12,571 bases of DNA from JBEIUL01 sp044356865 (GTDB lineage: Bacteria > Planctomycetota > Phycisphaerae > Phycisphaerales > SM1A02), in contig JBIKVN010000078.1 of NCBI GenBank assembly GCA_044356865.1, forward strand, positions 1 to 12,571, read 5' to 3'. Numbering within the stretch: position 1 is the first letter of the stretch; the number at the start of each line of letters is the position of its first letter. The notes below the pieces were generated by a model. It saw only the letters and a list, made by a program, of their open reading frames with translations, was not told the DNA's origin and made no database searches. The position numbers and the translations under genes were made by a program. Shown in pieces: positions 5,709 to 12,245 of this stretch.

Positions 5709-7022
5709 CTACTGCCTCTCGGGACTTGGACGAGCGGACCCGCACGCACCGCCACGATGTGCTTGGTTCCTCGCGGATCCCACGCCGCAAGAGGAACCGG
5801 CATGGGAATGTCGCGGCCCGTCTCGCGACCGGAGTCGTTCCACAACACGAGGTCTTCCCGGATCGATTCGGCCGGGCTTGTCCGGCCGCCGAATCCGGCC
5901 CCTTTGATCGGTCCATTCGATGAAAGTGACCAGGCTGCACGAATGGGCCATCGCTATCGTGGCGCGAAGTCTCCATGGGTTCGCGCGACGAGGAGGTCCC
6001 GTGCGCGGCCGCATGGGCGTGAACCTAGGAGTGGGGAACTCCTTCGGGGAGGAAGGTTCCGCGAACCGACGACCCCTCTCGCCGGCACCCTCGAGGGAGT
6101 CAACCCCGCCGCCGGACGGGCCGATTCGGGGATCAACCTCCTCGTGACCGGCCGGTTTCCCTTGCGAAGCCTGCGAAGCGCGTTCCGCCTCAATGGGGAC
6201 CCGCAAGCCAGACCTCTCGATAAGCAACGGGCGTACCCTTTCGCGGCGGAAGGCCTCCTCGCGCAGGGCTCTCTCATGGGTCCGCTTCGCGATTCTCCCC
6301 GACCACTCCTCATCGCTCAGGGAGCGGACGTCGGATCCGGGATCGCATGGCAGCGCGGGATCAAGCAGCACTCGGCGATAGGCCTCGACTCCTCGTCGGC
6401 ACGATCCCGCGGAAATCGCGTCCGCGAGCGCCGAAAGCCGTCGCCCCATGGAAGTCCTCGGCGAATCGCACAACTCGTTCTCTGCCCCGCAGTGAACCGG
6501 GTTCAGGAGGATGTAGGCCGCCTGCATGAGCACCGAGGCTTCGTCGCGGCATCCAATCGAGCGGTACCGACCTTGCCAGAGGTGACCGGACTGCTCCTCC
6601 GCTCGGTTCCACATCCGCGAGCACGGCTCCTTCCAAAGCTTGTGAAACCAGCCGAGGTCCGACAAGCGAGATCTCCACTCGGCGATCCGTGCCGGATCCT
6701 CGACGGCGGTCCGTACGACCTCGTCCGTGTCGCCTCGCGCGACACGGCCCGGACGCGCGAGCCAACGCCTGGCGACCTCCTCGTCGGACCACGCCATCGC
6801 GAGTTCCGGCTGGGTTCTCAGCAGAAGATGTACATGATTCCGCATCACGGCGAAGTCGCATACATCGATCGCGAAGGTCCGCGTGAGACGCTCGAGCCGA
6901 CGGACGACCCACTCGCACCGCTCCGCGGATTCGATGAGCGATTGCTGCCGCACGCAGCGCGAAATGCAGTGATAAACCCCGCTCACGAGCGGATCCACTT
7001 GCTGTCTCCGTGGATAGCCCAC
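5709..7022 (-). CDS. Y1/HUH transposase, RAYT/IS200-like, with long C-terminal tail
   Basis: A single-strand DNA transposase of the Y1 (HUH) superfamily. Catalytic pieces: YHCISRCVRQQ (17-27), DVCDFAVMRNHVHLLL with the HUH pair H63 and H65, GHLWQGRYRS (147-156) and the nucleophile Y170 in AAYILLNPV. The start is GTG at 7022, because AAGGAGGAG ends 3 nt upstream and GYPRRQQVDPLVSG matches the usual N-terminus; an upstream TTG at 7160 would add repeat-encoded sequence. The product is 437 residues, while relatives are usually about 300-390; from about residue 290 on it is low-complexity, Arg/Gly/Pro-rich and unlike the family, so the original stop may have been lost. The gene is alone, without IS ends that I can define, as in REP-associated (RAYT) transposases. 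All catalytic residues are present, so it may be active. Confidence 0.82.
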   Translation of the reverse strand: MGYPRRQQVDPLVSGVYHCISRCVRQQSLIESAERCEWVVRRLERLTRTFAIDVCDFAVMRNHVHLLLRTQPELAMAWSDEEVARRWLARPGRVARGDTDEVVRTAVEDPARIAEWRSRLSDLGWFHKLWKEPCSRMWNRAEEQSGHLWQGRYRSIGCRDEASVLMQAAYILLNPVHCGAENELCDSPRTSMGRRLSALADAISAGSCRRGVEAYRRVLLDPALPCDPGSDVRSLSDEEWSGRIAKRTHERALREEAFRRERVRPLLIERSGLRVPIEAERASQASQGKPAGHEEVDPRIGPSGGGVDSLEGAGERGRRFAEPSSPKEFPTPRFTPMRPRTGPPRRANPWRLRATIAMAHSCSLVTFIEWTDQRGRIRRPDKPGRIDPGRPRVVERLRSRDGPRHSHAGSSCGVGSARNQAHRGGACGSARPSPERQ

Positions 7023-7025
7023 CGG

Positions 7026-7034
7026 CTCCTCCTT
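7026..7034 (-). promoter_or_regulatory. Strong Shine-Dalgarno deciding the transposase start
   Basis: The minus strand reads AAGGAGGAG, then CCG, then the GTG start at 7022. The AAGGAGG core is 5 nt from the start codon, an optimal spacing, which supports this start over the longer TTG frame. Confidence 0.7.
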
Positions 7035-7136
7035 GCTGCGATCCTCCAGGATTCCAGGACTCGTCGCTGCCTGGATCCACGAACGGGAGGAAGGTAGCGG
7101 ACTCGGGAGGGCGATCGGGAAATCCAGAAAAAGATC

Positions 7137-7146
7137 GGCCTGTCCA
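7137..7146 (-). repeat. Dispersed motif TGGACAGGCC next to the 13-mer array
   Basis: The minus strand reads TTGGACAGGCCG. It overlaps by one base the end of the tandem 13-mers, whose unit also contains TTGGAC, so the motif and array may share an origin. Confidence 0.7.
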
Positions 7147-7184
7147 ACTTCCGGGTCCAACTCCCGTGTCCAACTTCCGTGTCC
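7146..7184 (-). repeat. Three tandem 13-bp repeats (GGACACGGAAGTT) after gpsA
   Basis: On the minus strand GGACACGGAAGTT, GGACACGGGAGTT and GGACCCGGAAGTT follow one another without gaps (7184-7172, 7171-7159, 7158-7146), starting right after the gpsA stop codon and running into TGGACAGGCC. The units differ by one or two bases. The array lies between gpsA and the transposase on the same strand. Confidence 0.85.
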
Positions 7185-8198
7185 TCAAGTCACGACCCGC
7201 TCGTGACGGCCCTGCCGTCCCATGAGCCCACCCACCGCTTCCCGCGGCGAGATCTCGCCCGCGAGGATTCGCCCGACCGCCGCCGAGATTGGCATGTCCA
7301 CTCCGGTCCGGTGTGCCCAATCGACCACCGCCGCCGCGGTCGCGACTCCCTCCACGACGCTTGACATTACGGCCAGGGCTTCCTCCGGCGTCCGTCCCCC
7401 GCCCACGAGCTCGCCGAAACTGCGATTGCGGCCCTCCGGCGAGAAACATGTGGTTGCGAGGTCACCCACCCCCGCCACGCCATAGAACGTTTCCGCCTTG
7501 GCCCCGAGGGCGACGCCCAGGCGGGAGATCTCCGCGAGGCCCCGGGCGAGCAGGGCCGACTTGGCGTTGTTCCCGAGACCGAGCCCGTCGATCATGCCCG
7601 CCGCGATGGCGATCACGTTCTTAACCGCCCCCGCCAGTTCCACCCCCGTCAGATCGTCGCTCGAGTACACCCGCGTCCACGGCGAGCTGCATGCTTCGCG
7701 ACACTGCTCCGCAAACCCCGCATCTCCGGACGCCACCACGAACACCGCCGGCAGGCGACGAGCCAGCTCCGCCGCGATCGACGGGCCGCTCAGGGTCGCG
7801 ATCCTCCGCTCCCCCACCGAGGCCCTCAGGATCTCGCTCGGCCGAAGGCGACTTGCCGTTTCAAGCCCCTTCGCCACATTCAGCAGCCCCGCATCCCGAG
7901 GAAGGGCGGATCGGATTCGCTCCATGGTCGACCGGATGAACTGCGTCGGAATGGCATTGACCACGAGGTCCGCCCCGGCCAACGCCTCCGCCGCATCGGC
8001 AGTCACCGCGATCGCGTCCGGCAATCGAAAATCCGGAAGACGCGATGACGACCGGGACTTCTCCAGCCCGGCCGAGCCCCCCATCGGGCACCAAACCGCG
8101 ACATCCCGAGTCAACTCCGCGGAGGGAAACGCCAATAGGTCGGCCATGACCAGCCCCATCTGGCCGTCTCCGAGGATCGCGACGCGTCGAACCATCAT
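7185..8198 (-). CDS. gpsA: Glycerol-3-phosphate dehydrogenase [NAD(P)+]
   Basis: Reduces dihydroxyacetone phosphate to sn-glycerol 3-phosphate for phospholipid synthesis in the cytoplasm. The 337-residue product has the family length. Visible: the Rossmann loop GDGQMG (G10-x-G12-xx-G15), NVAKGLE with K110, SGPSIAAELA (137-145), the catalytic lysine K193 in GAVKNVIAIAAGMIDGLGLG, D246 in GVAGVGDLATTC, and the NADP-binding R257 in SPEGRNRSFGE. The start is the ATG at 8198, immediately followed by a second ATG (8195); both lie directly after a TGGACAGGCC motif, which may affect initiation because no purine-rich Shine-Dalgarno is seen. The gene is divergent from the P-type ATPase. The stop is followed at once by the 13-mer array. 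Confidence 0.96.
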   Translation of the reverse strand: MMVRRVAILGDGQMGLVMADLLAFPSAELTRDVAVWCPMGGSAGLEKSRSSSRLPDFRLPDAIAVTADAAEALAGADLVVNAIPTQFIRSTMERIRSALPRDAGLLNVAKGLETASRLRPSEILRASVGERRIATLSGPSIAAELARRLPAVFVVASGDAGFAEQCREACSSPWTRVYSSDDLTGVELAGAVKNVIAIAAGMIDGLGLGNNAKSALLARGLAEISRLGVALGAKAETFYGVAGVGDLATTCFSPEGRNRSFGELVGGGRTPEEALAVMSSVVEGVATAAAVVDWAHRTGVDMPISAAVGRILAGEISPREAVGGLMGRQGRHERVVT

Positions 8199-8208
8199 GG
8201 CCTGTCCA
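8198..8208 (-). repeat. Dispersed motif TGGACAGGCCA overlapping the gpsA start codon
   Basis: The minus strand reads TGGACAGGCCATGATG: the last A of the motif is the first base of the gpsA ATG, putting the motif where a ribosome binding site would be expected. Confidence 0.7.
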
Positions 8209-8304
8209 GAATACGGGGATGCCGCCGATTCACCATGAGGTGCTACCCTTCCGACTCCGTCTCCCCGCCCCGCCGGCACCGCAGCCACGTTGCCCCCTCC
8301 CCCG
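8199..8304. promoter_or_regulatory. Divergent promoter region of gpsA and the P-type ATPase
   Basis: This 106-bp gap must hold promoters for both directions unless transcription comes from further out. On the plus strand GGTGCTACCCT (8239-8249) offers an extended -10-like TGCTACCCT about 55 nt before the ATPase ATG; a similar GGTGCTAGTTT precedes the last gene. No good -35 is seen. The gpsA side consists mostly of the dispersed motif. Confidence 0.3.
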
Positions 8305-10338
8305 ATGTCCGACCTCTCTCTCGCGACCGCCGATCAGGACCGCACCCCGAACAGGGACTCCTCCGAGGCCCCCGCCCGCCTCGAGCGGAGGCTCTTCGTC
8401 GCCCTCGTGGGCGGCGTCCTCCTTCTCGCCTCGTGGATCGGGCAGATCGCCCTCGGCGTCGAAAGCGTCGTCGCCGCGATCCCCGCCGCGATCGGGGCCT
8501 TCATGCTCTTTGTACCGCTCGCGAAGGGGGCGATCGACGAGATCAAGTCCGGCAACGCGTCCAGCGACTGCCTCGCCGCCCTCGCGGTGCTGGCCGCGAT
8601 GGCGAACAACATGTTCCTCGCCGCGGGCTTCCTCGCGTTCTTCCTCTGGCTGTCGGAACTCATCCTGTCCCGGACCGCGTGGGGCGCCCAGCGGGCGATC
8701 CGCGAACTCGTCGAGCTGACCCCCGACGAGGCCCGCGTGGTGCAGGCCGACGGCTCCGAGCGGACGCTGCCCGTGCGGCAGGTCCAGAAGGGCATGGTCG
8801 TCCGGGTCCGGCCCGGCGAGAACCTGCCGGTCGACGGCCGCGTGGTGAAGGGCTCGACGAGCATCAACCAGGCGTCGCTCACCGGCGAGGCGGTGCCGAT
8901 CGAGGCCGAGGCGGGCACCGAGGTCTTCGCGGGAACGACGAACCTGACCGGCCAGATCGAGGTCGAAGTCACGGCAGTCGCCGGTGAGTCGACGATCGGC
9001 AAGGTCGAGAAGCTCATCCGCGAGGCGGAGAGCGCGAAGGGCGTCCATCAGGAACTCATCGAGCGGCTGGCCCAGTACTACGTCCCGGTCGTACTCATGG
9101 TCGCGTGCCTGGTGTGGTTCTTCACGACCCGCAGCTCGGACGAGGCGACCCGCGGCGAGGCTGCGACGCGGGCGATCACCGTGCTCGTCGTCACCGCTCC
9201 GGGGGCCCTGCTCATCGCCTACCCGACCGCCATGGTCGCGGCCTTCGCGGCGGCGGCCCGCGTGGGCATCCTCATCAAGCAGACGAAGACCCTCGAGGCG
9301 GCCGCGACCGTCGACACCGTGGTGCTCGACAAGACGGGCACGCTCACCACCGGGAAGTTCGCGGTGAGCCGCCTCGCCCCGGCGGAGGGCGTCGAGGGTG
9401 CGGCCCTCCTCCAGGCCGCTGCCGATGCCGAGCAGAGCTCGAACCATCCGCTCGCCCGCTCGATCCTCGAGACCGCGACGCGGGCCCGCATCACGCCAGC
9501 CACGATCACCGGCTACCGCGAGGTGCACGGCCGCGGCGTCCAGGCCGAGACCGCGGCCGGGACGCTGCACGCCGGCCGCTCGGCGTGGCTCGTCGAGCTG
9601 AATCCCGCGATTGCCCCGCTCGTCGCCGCGGTCGAGGAGAAGATCGACGGCATGTCGGGCGTGCATGTCATGCTCGGCGACCGCTACCTCGGCGCGGTCG
9701 GCCTCGAGGACCGCCTCCGCCGCAACGCCCCCGAGGTCATCACGCGGCTCCGCGAGCTCGGCGTCCGCCGCATCGCGATCTTCACCGGCGATCGCCTCCC
9801 GGTCGCCAAACGCGTCGGCCAGTCGGTCGGCGTCGACGCGATCGAAGCCGAGTGCCTGCCCGAGGAGAAGCACGCCGAGCTGAAGTACCTCCTCCAGAAG
9901 GGCCATCGCTGCCTCGTGGTCGGCGACGGCATCAACGACGGGCCGATCCTCGCGAGCGCCGATGTCGGCGTGGCGATGGGCCTCTCCGGCTCGGACATCG
10001 CGACGAACAGCGCGGGCGTCGCCCTCATGAACGACGACCTGCGGCTCGTGCCGTTCCTCGTCGAGATCGCCCTTCGGACCCGGGCGATCGTGACGCAGAA
10101 CATCGTCGCGGCCCTCGTCCTCGCGGTGATCGGCCTCGCCCTCGCCGCGACCGGCCAGATCCAGATCTGGGTTACGCCGTTCTACCAGGCCGCCGCGTAC
10201 ATCTTCGTCATCGCGAATTCGCTGCGTCTGGTGCGCTTCGGCGAGGACTTCGCCGACTCCGAGCAGCTCCGCCGCGAGGCCGAGGCCGCCCGGGCCGTGA
10301 AGCCGGTACGCGGGAAGGCCCCCGCGGCGACGGCCTGA
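8305..10338 (+). CDS. P1B-like P-type ATPase, APG in place of the CPC membrane motif
   Basis: An ATP-driven cation pump of 677 residues without an N-terminal metal-binding domain. Membrane segments at about 31-50, 54-74, 87-102, 104-122, 258-275, 289-316, 599-618 and 622-643 give the eight-helix P1B layout. Soluble motifs: TGEA (193-196, actuator, usually TGES/TGEA), phosphorylation site DKTGT (D342), NHPLA (H381, the P1B histidine-proline) and GDGIND (540-545). The helix before the P-domain reads VTAPGALLIAYP where most P1B pumps have CPC/SPC/CPH; A298-P299-G300 has no metal-binding cysteine. This makes the substrate uncertain: a non-thiophilic metal, or another cation. ATG 8305 is preferred over TTG 8290. 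nrdR begins 5 bp after the stop. Confidence 0.85.
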   Translation: MSDLSLATADQDRTPNRDSSEAPARLERRLFVALVGGVLLLASWIGQIALGVESVVAAIPAAIGAFMLFVPLAKGAIDEIKSGNASSDCLAALAVLAAMANNMFLAAGFLAFFLWLSELILSRTAWGAQRAIRELVELTPDEARVVQADGSERTLPVRQVQKGMVVRVRPGENLPVDGRVVKGSTSINQASLTGEAVPIEAEAGTEVFAGTTNLTGQIEVEVTAVAGESTIGKVEKLIREAESAKGVHQELIERLAQYYVPVVLMVACLVWFFTTRSSDEATRGEAATRAITVLVVTAPGALLIAYPTAMVAAFAAAARVGILIKQTKTLEAAATVDTVVLDKTGTLTTGKFAVSRLAPAEGVEGAALLQAAADAEQSSNHPLARSILETATRARITPATITGYREVHGRGVQAETAAGTLHAGRSAWLVELNPAIAPLVAAVEEKIDGMSGVHVMLGDRYLGAVGLEDRLRRNAPEVITRLRELGVRRIAIFTGDRLPVAKRVGQSVGVDAIEAECLPEEKHAELKYLLQKGHRCLVVGDGINDGPILASADVGVAMGLSGSDIATNSAGVALMNDDLRLVPFLVEIALRTRAIVTQNIVAALVLAVIGLALAATGQIQIWVTPFYQAAAYIFVIANSLRLVRFGEDFADSEQLRREAEAARAVKPVRGKAPAATA

Positions 10339-10343
10339 CCGCC

Positions 10344-10847
10344 ATGCGCTGCCCCTCCTGCGGCATCGATCGCGACAAGGTCATCGACAGCCGGGCCGCC
10401 GACGACGGCGCCGCGATCCGCCGCCGCCGCGAGTGCGAGGAGTGCGGTCGGCGGTTCACGACCTACGAGCGGATCGAGCGGGCGGCCCCGCTCATGGTCA
10501 TCAAGCGGGACGGCACGCGGGTGCCCTTCGACACCGATCGGCTCGCCCGCGGCGTCCTCATCGCCTGCGGCAAGCGGCCGATCCCCGTGGTCGACCGCGA
10601 GGCCCTCGTCCGCGAGGTCGAGGAGAGCCTGCAGCGCGACTTCGAGAAGGAAGTCGAGAGCCGCGAGATCGGCCGCCGGGTCGCCGCCCGGCTCCGCGAC
10701 CTCGACTCGATCGCCTACATTCGCTTCGCGAGCGAGCACTACGACTTCAAGAGCCTCGACGACCTGATCGACGCCGCGAGTCGCCTTCGGGACCAGCCGC
10801 GGGACCTGCCGAACCAGAGGCCGCTCTTTCCGGAAGGGCAGGCGTGA
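10344..10847 (+). CDS. nrdR: Transcriptional repressor NrdR
   Basis: Represses ribonucleotide reductase genes according to ATP/dATP level. The 167-residue product has an N-terminal zinc ribbon, CPSC (3-6) and CEEC (31-34), followed by RRFTTYERIE, then the ATP-cone VIKRDGTRVPFDTDRLARGV through DSIAYIRFASEHYDFKSLDDL. It is slightly longer than many NrdR proteins (150-160) because of a Pro/Arg-rich C-terminus. ATG at 10344 gives the exact family start MRCPSC. It lies 5 bp after the P-type ATPase stop, and its own stop overlaps the ankyrin GTG, so the three genes likely share a transcript. No nrd gene is in the window; the NrdR box would be elsewhere. Confidence 0.96.
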   Translation: MRCPSCGIDRDKVIDSRAADDGAAIRRRRECEECGRRFTTYERIERAAPLMVIKRDGTRVPFDTDRLARGVLIACGKRPIPVVDREALVREVEESLQRDFEKEVESREIGRRVAARLRDLDSIAYIRFASEHYDFKSLDDLIDAASRLRDQPRDLPNQRPLFPEGQA

Positions 10848-11332
10848 GCGGGCGGCATCCGCTCGTCGATGCGGCGAACTTCTTCGCGGTGGCGAAGGTC
10901 GAGTCACTGCTGGCCGCCGGGGCCGATCCGAACGTCGCCGACGAGAGTGGATTCACCCCGCTCCACGCCGCCGCGTGGATGGGCGACGACGAGGGCCAGG
11001 ACCAGCCGACCGGGCGGATCATCGCGGCCTTGCTGCGGGCGGGGGCCGATCCGAATGCTCGCCACGGGGAGGGCTGGACCCCGCTGCATCACGCGGTCGA
11101 GGGCGATGCGCCGAACGCCACCGCGGCCGCGGCGTTGCTCGCGGCGGGTGCCGATCCGAATGCGGTCGACGACACCGGCCGCACGCCGCTCGATGCGGCG
11201 GCCGATCAGGCCGGGCGGGAACGGGCCCTCGAACGCCTACGCCGATTGCTCGCGGCCGGAGCCGACCGGGCGGTGCGCGACGGCAACGGGCGGACCGCCC
11301 TCGACTTAACGCGGGAGGCGGCAGCCCATTGA
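10844..11332 (+). CDS. Ankyrin-repeat protein
   Basis: A 162-residue protein made almost entirely of about four ankyrin repeats. Markers: LLAAGADPNVADESGFTPLHAAAW, LLRAGADPNARHGEGWTPL, LLAAGADPNAVDDTGRTPL and LLAAGADRAVRDGNGRTAL, each about 33 residues plus insertions. No signal peptide or catalytic domain is seen, so a cytoplasmic protein-binding role is the most that can be said. The start is GTG at 10844 in a GTGA overlap with nrdR. The last 73 bp before the final residues (11228-11300) recur almost exactly at 11854-11926. After the TGA the same frame stays open to 11470 (see the next gene). Confidence 0.85.
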   Translation: MSGRHPLVDAANFFAVAKVESLLAAGADPNVADESGFTPLHAAAWMGDDEGQDQPTGRIIAALLRAGADPNARHGEGWTPLHHAVEGDAPNATAAAALLAAGADPNAVDDTGRTPLDAAADQAGRERALERLRRLLAAGADRAVRDGNGRTALDLTREAAAH

Positions 11333-11341
11333 GAAGCGGCG

Positions 11342-11470
11342 GTGGCGGCGGGACCGGCCGAGTTCCCGCCGATCCCCCGGATGAGTCCCGACGAGATCGC
11401 CGCGATGCTCGCAAGAAGCCTCGCGGAGGCGCGGGAGGGCGTTCGATGCCTCGAGAACGGCGGGGCCTGA
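11342..11470 (+). CDS. Small possible ORF downstream of the ankyrin gene, unrecognised
   Basis: GTG at 11342 opens a 42-residue frame in the same phase as the ankyrin gene, 9 bp after its TGA. The product contains AAGPAEFPPIPRMSPDEIAAMLARSL and an acidic/basic amphipathic helix up to LENGGA. A diverged copy exists at about 11947-12074 in which PPIP and DDIAAML are preserved, a sign of coding constraint. No family is recognised. It might be a separate small gene, or the separated C-terminus of a longer ankyrin protein whose frame was broken by a stop in both copies. Confidence 0.4.
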   Translation: MAAGPAEFPPIPRMSPDEIAAMLARSLAEAREGVRCLENGGA

Positions 11471-11522
11471 GGGCCGCGGCGGGGCGTCAGGAGTCCTTTC
11501 GCACGCCGTCGAACTCGGCCCT

Positions 11523-11562
11523 GATCCCGTGGCGAGCGGCCCAAACCTTGAGGAATCGCACC
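11523..11562 (-). repeat. 40-bp imperfect repeat, copy A
   Basis: Differs from 11690-11729 at five positions. On the minus strand it encodes VRFLKVWAARHGI, against VRYLKDWAARHRI in the other copy, so the differences partly preserve a peptide. It borders the TGGACAGGCC array. Confidence 0.7.
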
Positions 11563-11564
11563 TC

Positions 11565-11830
11565 TGGACAGGCCAATCACATTGGATGGACAGGCCCATC
11601 GCACCGCGTGGGCGGATCGCGCCTCTGGACAGGCGAACTGCACCGTGGACAGGCCAAGTGAAGCCTGGACAGGCCAATCGCACCACTGTGATCCTGTGGC
11701 GAGCGGCCCAGTCCTTGAGGTAGCGCACCGTGTGGACAGGCCAATTGCACCGTGTGAAGTGCACCGGCTGGACAGGCCAAGTACACCGTTCGCACCGGCT
11801 GGACAGGCCAAGTACACCGTGGACAGGCCA
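11565..11830 (+). repeat. Irregular array of TGGACAGGCC motifs
   Basis: Exact TGGACAGGCC starts at 11565, 11587, 11646, 11666, 11733, 11769, 11800 and 11820, plus a variant TGGACAGGCG at 11626. All are in the same orientation. Following bases are mostly AATCNCACC or AAGTACACCG, so the unit is about 20 bp; intervals are 20, 20 and 20-22 in places, but 31-67 elsewhere. The irregular spacing and the lack of unique spacers argue against CRISPR. Confidence 0.85.
11690..11729 (-). repeat. 40-bp imperfect repeat, copy B
   Basis: Second copy of 11523-11562, embedded inside the motif array between two TGGACAGGCC copies. Confidence 0.7.
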
Positions 11831-11853
11831 ATCACACCCGCCAATCACACCCG
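11828..11853 (+). repeat. Two tandem copies of CCAATCACACCCG
   Basis: A 13-bp unit repeated once without change (11828-11840, 11841-11853). Its first bases are the end of the last TGGACAGGCC motif, and it directly precedes the duplicated ankyrin fragment. Confidence 0.85.
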
Positions 11854-11943
11854 CTCGAACGCCTACGGCGATTGCTCGCGGCCGGAGCCGACCGGGCGGT
11901 GCGCTACGGCAACGGGCGGACCGCCCTTGAACTGGCAGAGTAG
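11854..11943 (+). pseudogene. Partial duplicate of the ankyrin gene 3' end
   Basis: Positions 11854-11926 match 11228-11300 in 71 of 73 bases without gaps, then diverge. The frame encodes LERLRRLLAAGADRAVRYGN and ends in LELAE with TAG at 11941. It has no start and no upstream repeats, so it is a non-functional fragment. The near identity shows recent duplication or gene conversion. Confidence 0.8.
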
Positions 11944-11946
11944 GCG

Positions 11947-12074
11947 GTGGTCCGGTGGGAAGAATTCGTCGCGGCGGGACCGGCGGGTTACCCCCGATCC
12001 CCCAAACGGGGCCGGACGACATCGCCGCGATGCTCGACCGATGCAGGGCGGAGACGCGGGAAGCCGTGCGATGA
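11947..12074 (+). pseudogene. Frameshifted duplicate of the small downstream ORF
   Basis: Starts in frame after the ankyrin-fragment TAG as VVRWEEFVAAGPAGYP, then loses phase at the C-run 11991-11995, which is one base shorter than in the first copy. In the next frame it continues PPIPQTGPDDIAAMLDRCRA to a TGA at 12072. It is equivalent to 11342-11470. A shorter GTG frame (11955-12074) is open throughout, so expression cannot be excluded. Confidence 0.5.
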
Positions 12075-12245
12075 CTTGAGGGCGTACTGTCCGACGGGGG
12101 GCTGACTCGATCGACGGATGGCTCGACACGCGTCGGCCGTTGGCCAACGCTCCCGGCGGGGTGGCGATCGGCGGGTCGCGCGAGAAGTCTCGTGCCCGTC
12201 ACCGGAAGCGCCGGCCGCGCCTGCACGGGCATCCGACGGCGAACT

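Larger units (their letters stand above)
11471..11853. other. Repeat-rich region without an intact gene
   Basis: Holds the TGGACAGGCC array, a 40-bp pair of imperfect repeats and a 13-bp tandem pair. Predicted frames on both strands mostly translate the repeats (WTGQ, DRP, LACP words) and are not considered genes. A short minus-strand peptide, VRFLKVWAARHGIRAEFD, ending at a TGA at 11487-11489, looks like the remnant of a protein 3' end. Confidence 0.6.

Noticed and set aside
5369..5923. Plus-strand open frame starting in the 39-bp repeat
   Set aside because: Its N-terminus only translates the two repeats and the rest opposes the transposase tail; there is no ribosome binding site or family.
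7020..7160. Longer transposase start at TTG 7160
   Set aside because: The extra 46 residues translate repeat DNA, whereas GTG 7022 has an excellent Shine-Dalgarno and the family N-terminus.
8230..9906. 558-residue minus-strand open frame
   Set aside because: Antisense to the P-type ATPase; composition rich in Asp, Arg, Gly and His without any motif.
11565..11830. CRISPR array
   Set aside because: The repeated word is only about 10 bp and intervals range from 20 to 67 bp; between-repeat sequence is itself repetitive, and no cas gene is in the window.
12138..12149. Palindrome CGTTGGCCAACG as an operator
   Set aside because: Short, built on the common GGCC core, and not near a recognisable promoter; likely chance.
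11306..12232. 308-residue minus-strand frame across the array
   Set aside because: It translates the repeat words (WPVQ, GLS) and the antisense of both ankyrin copies; no protein-like domain.
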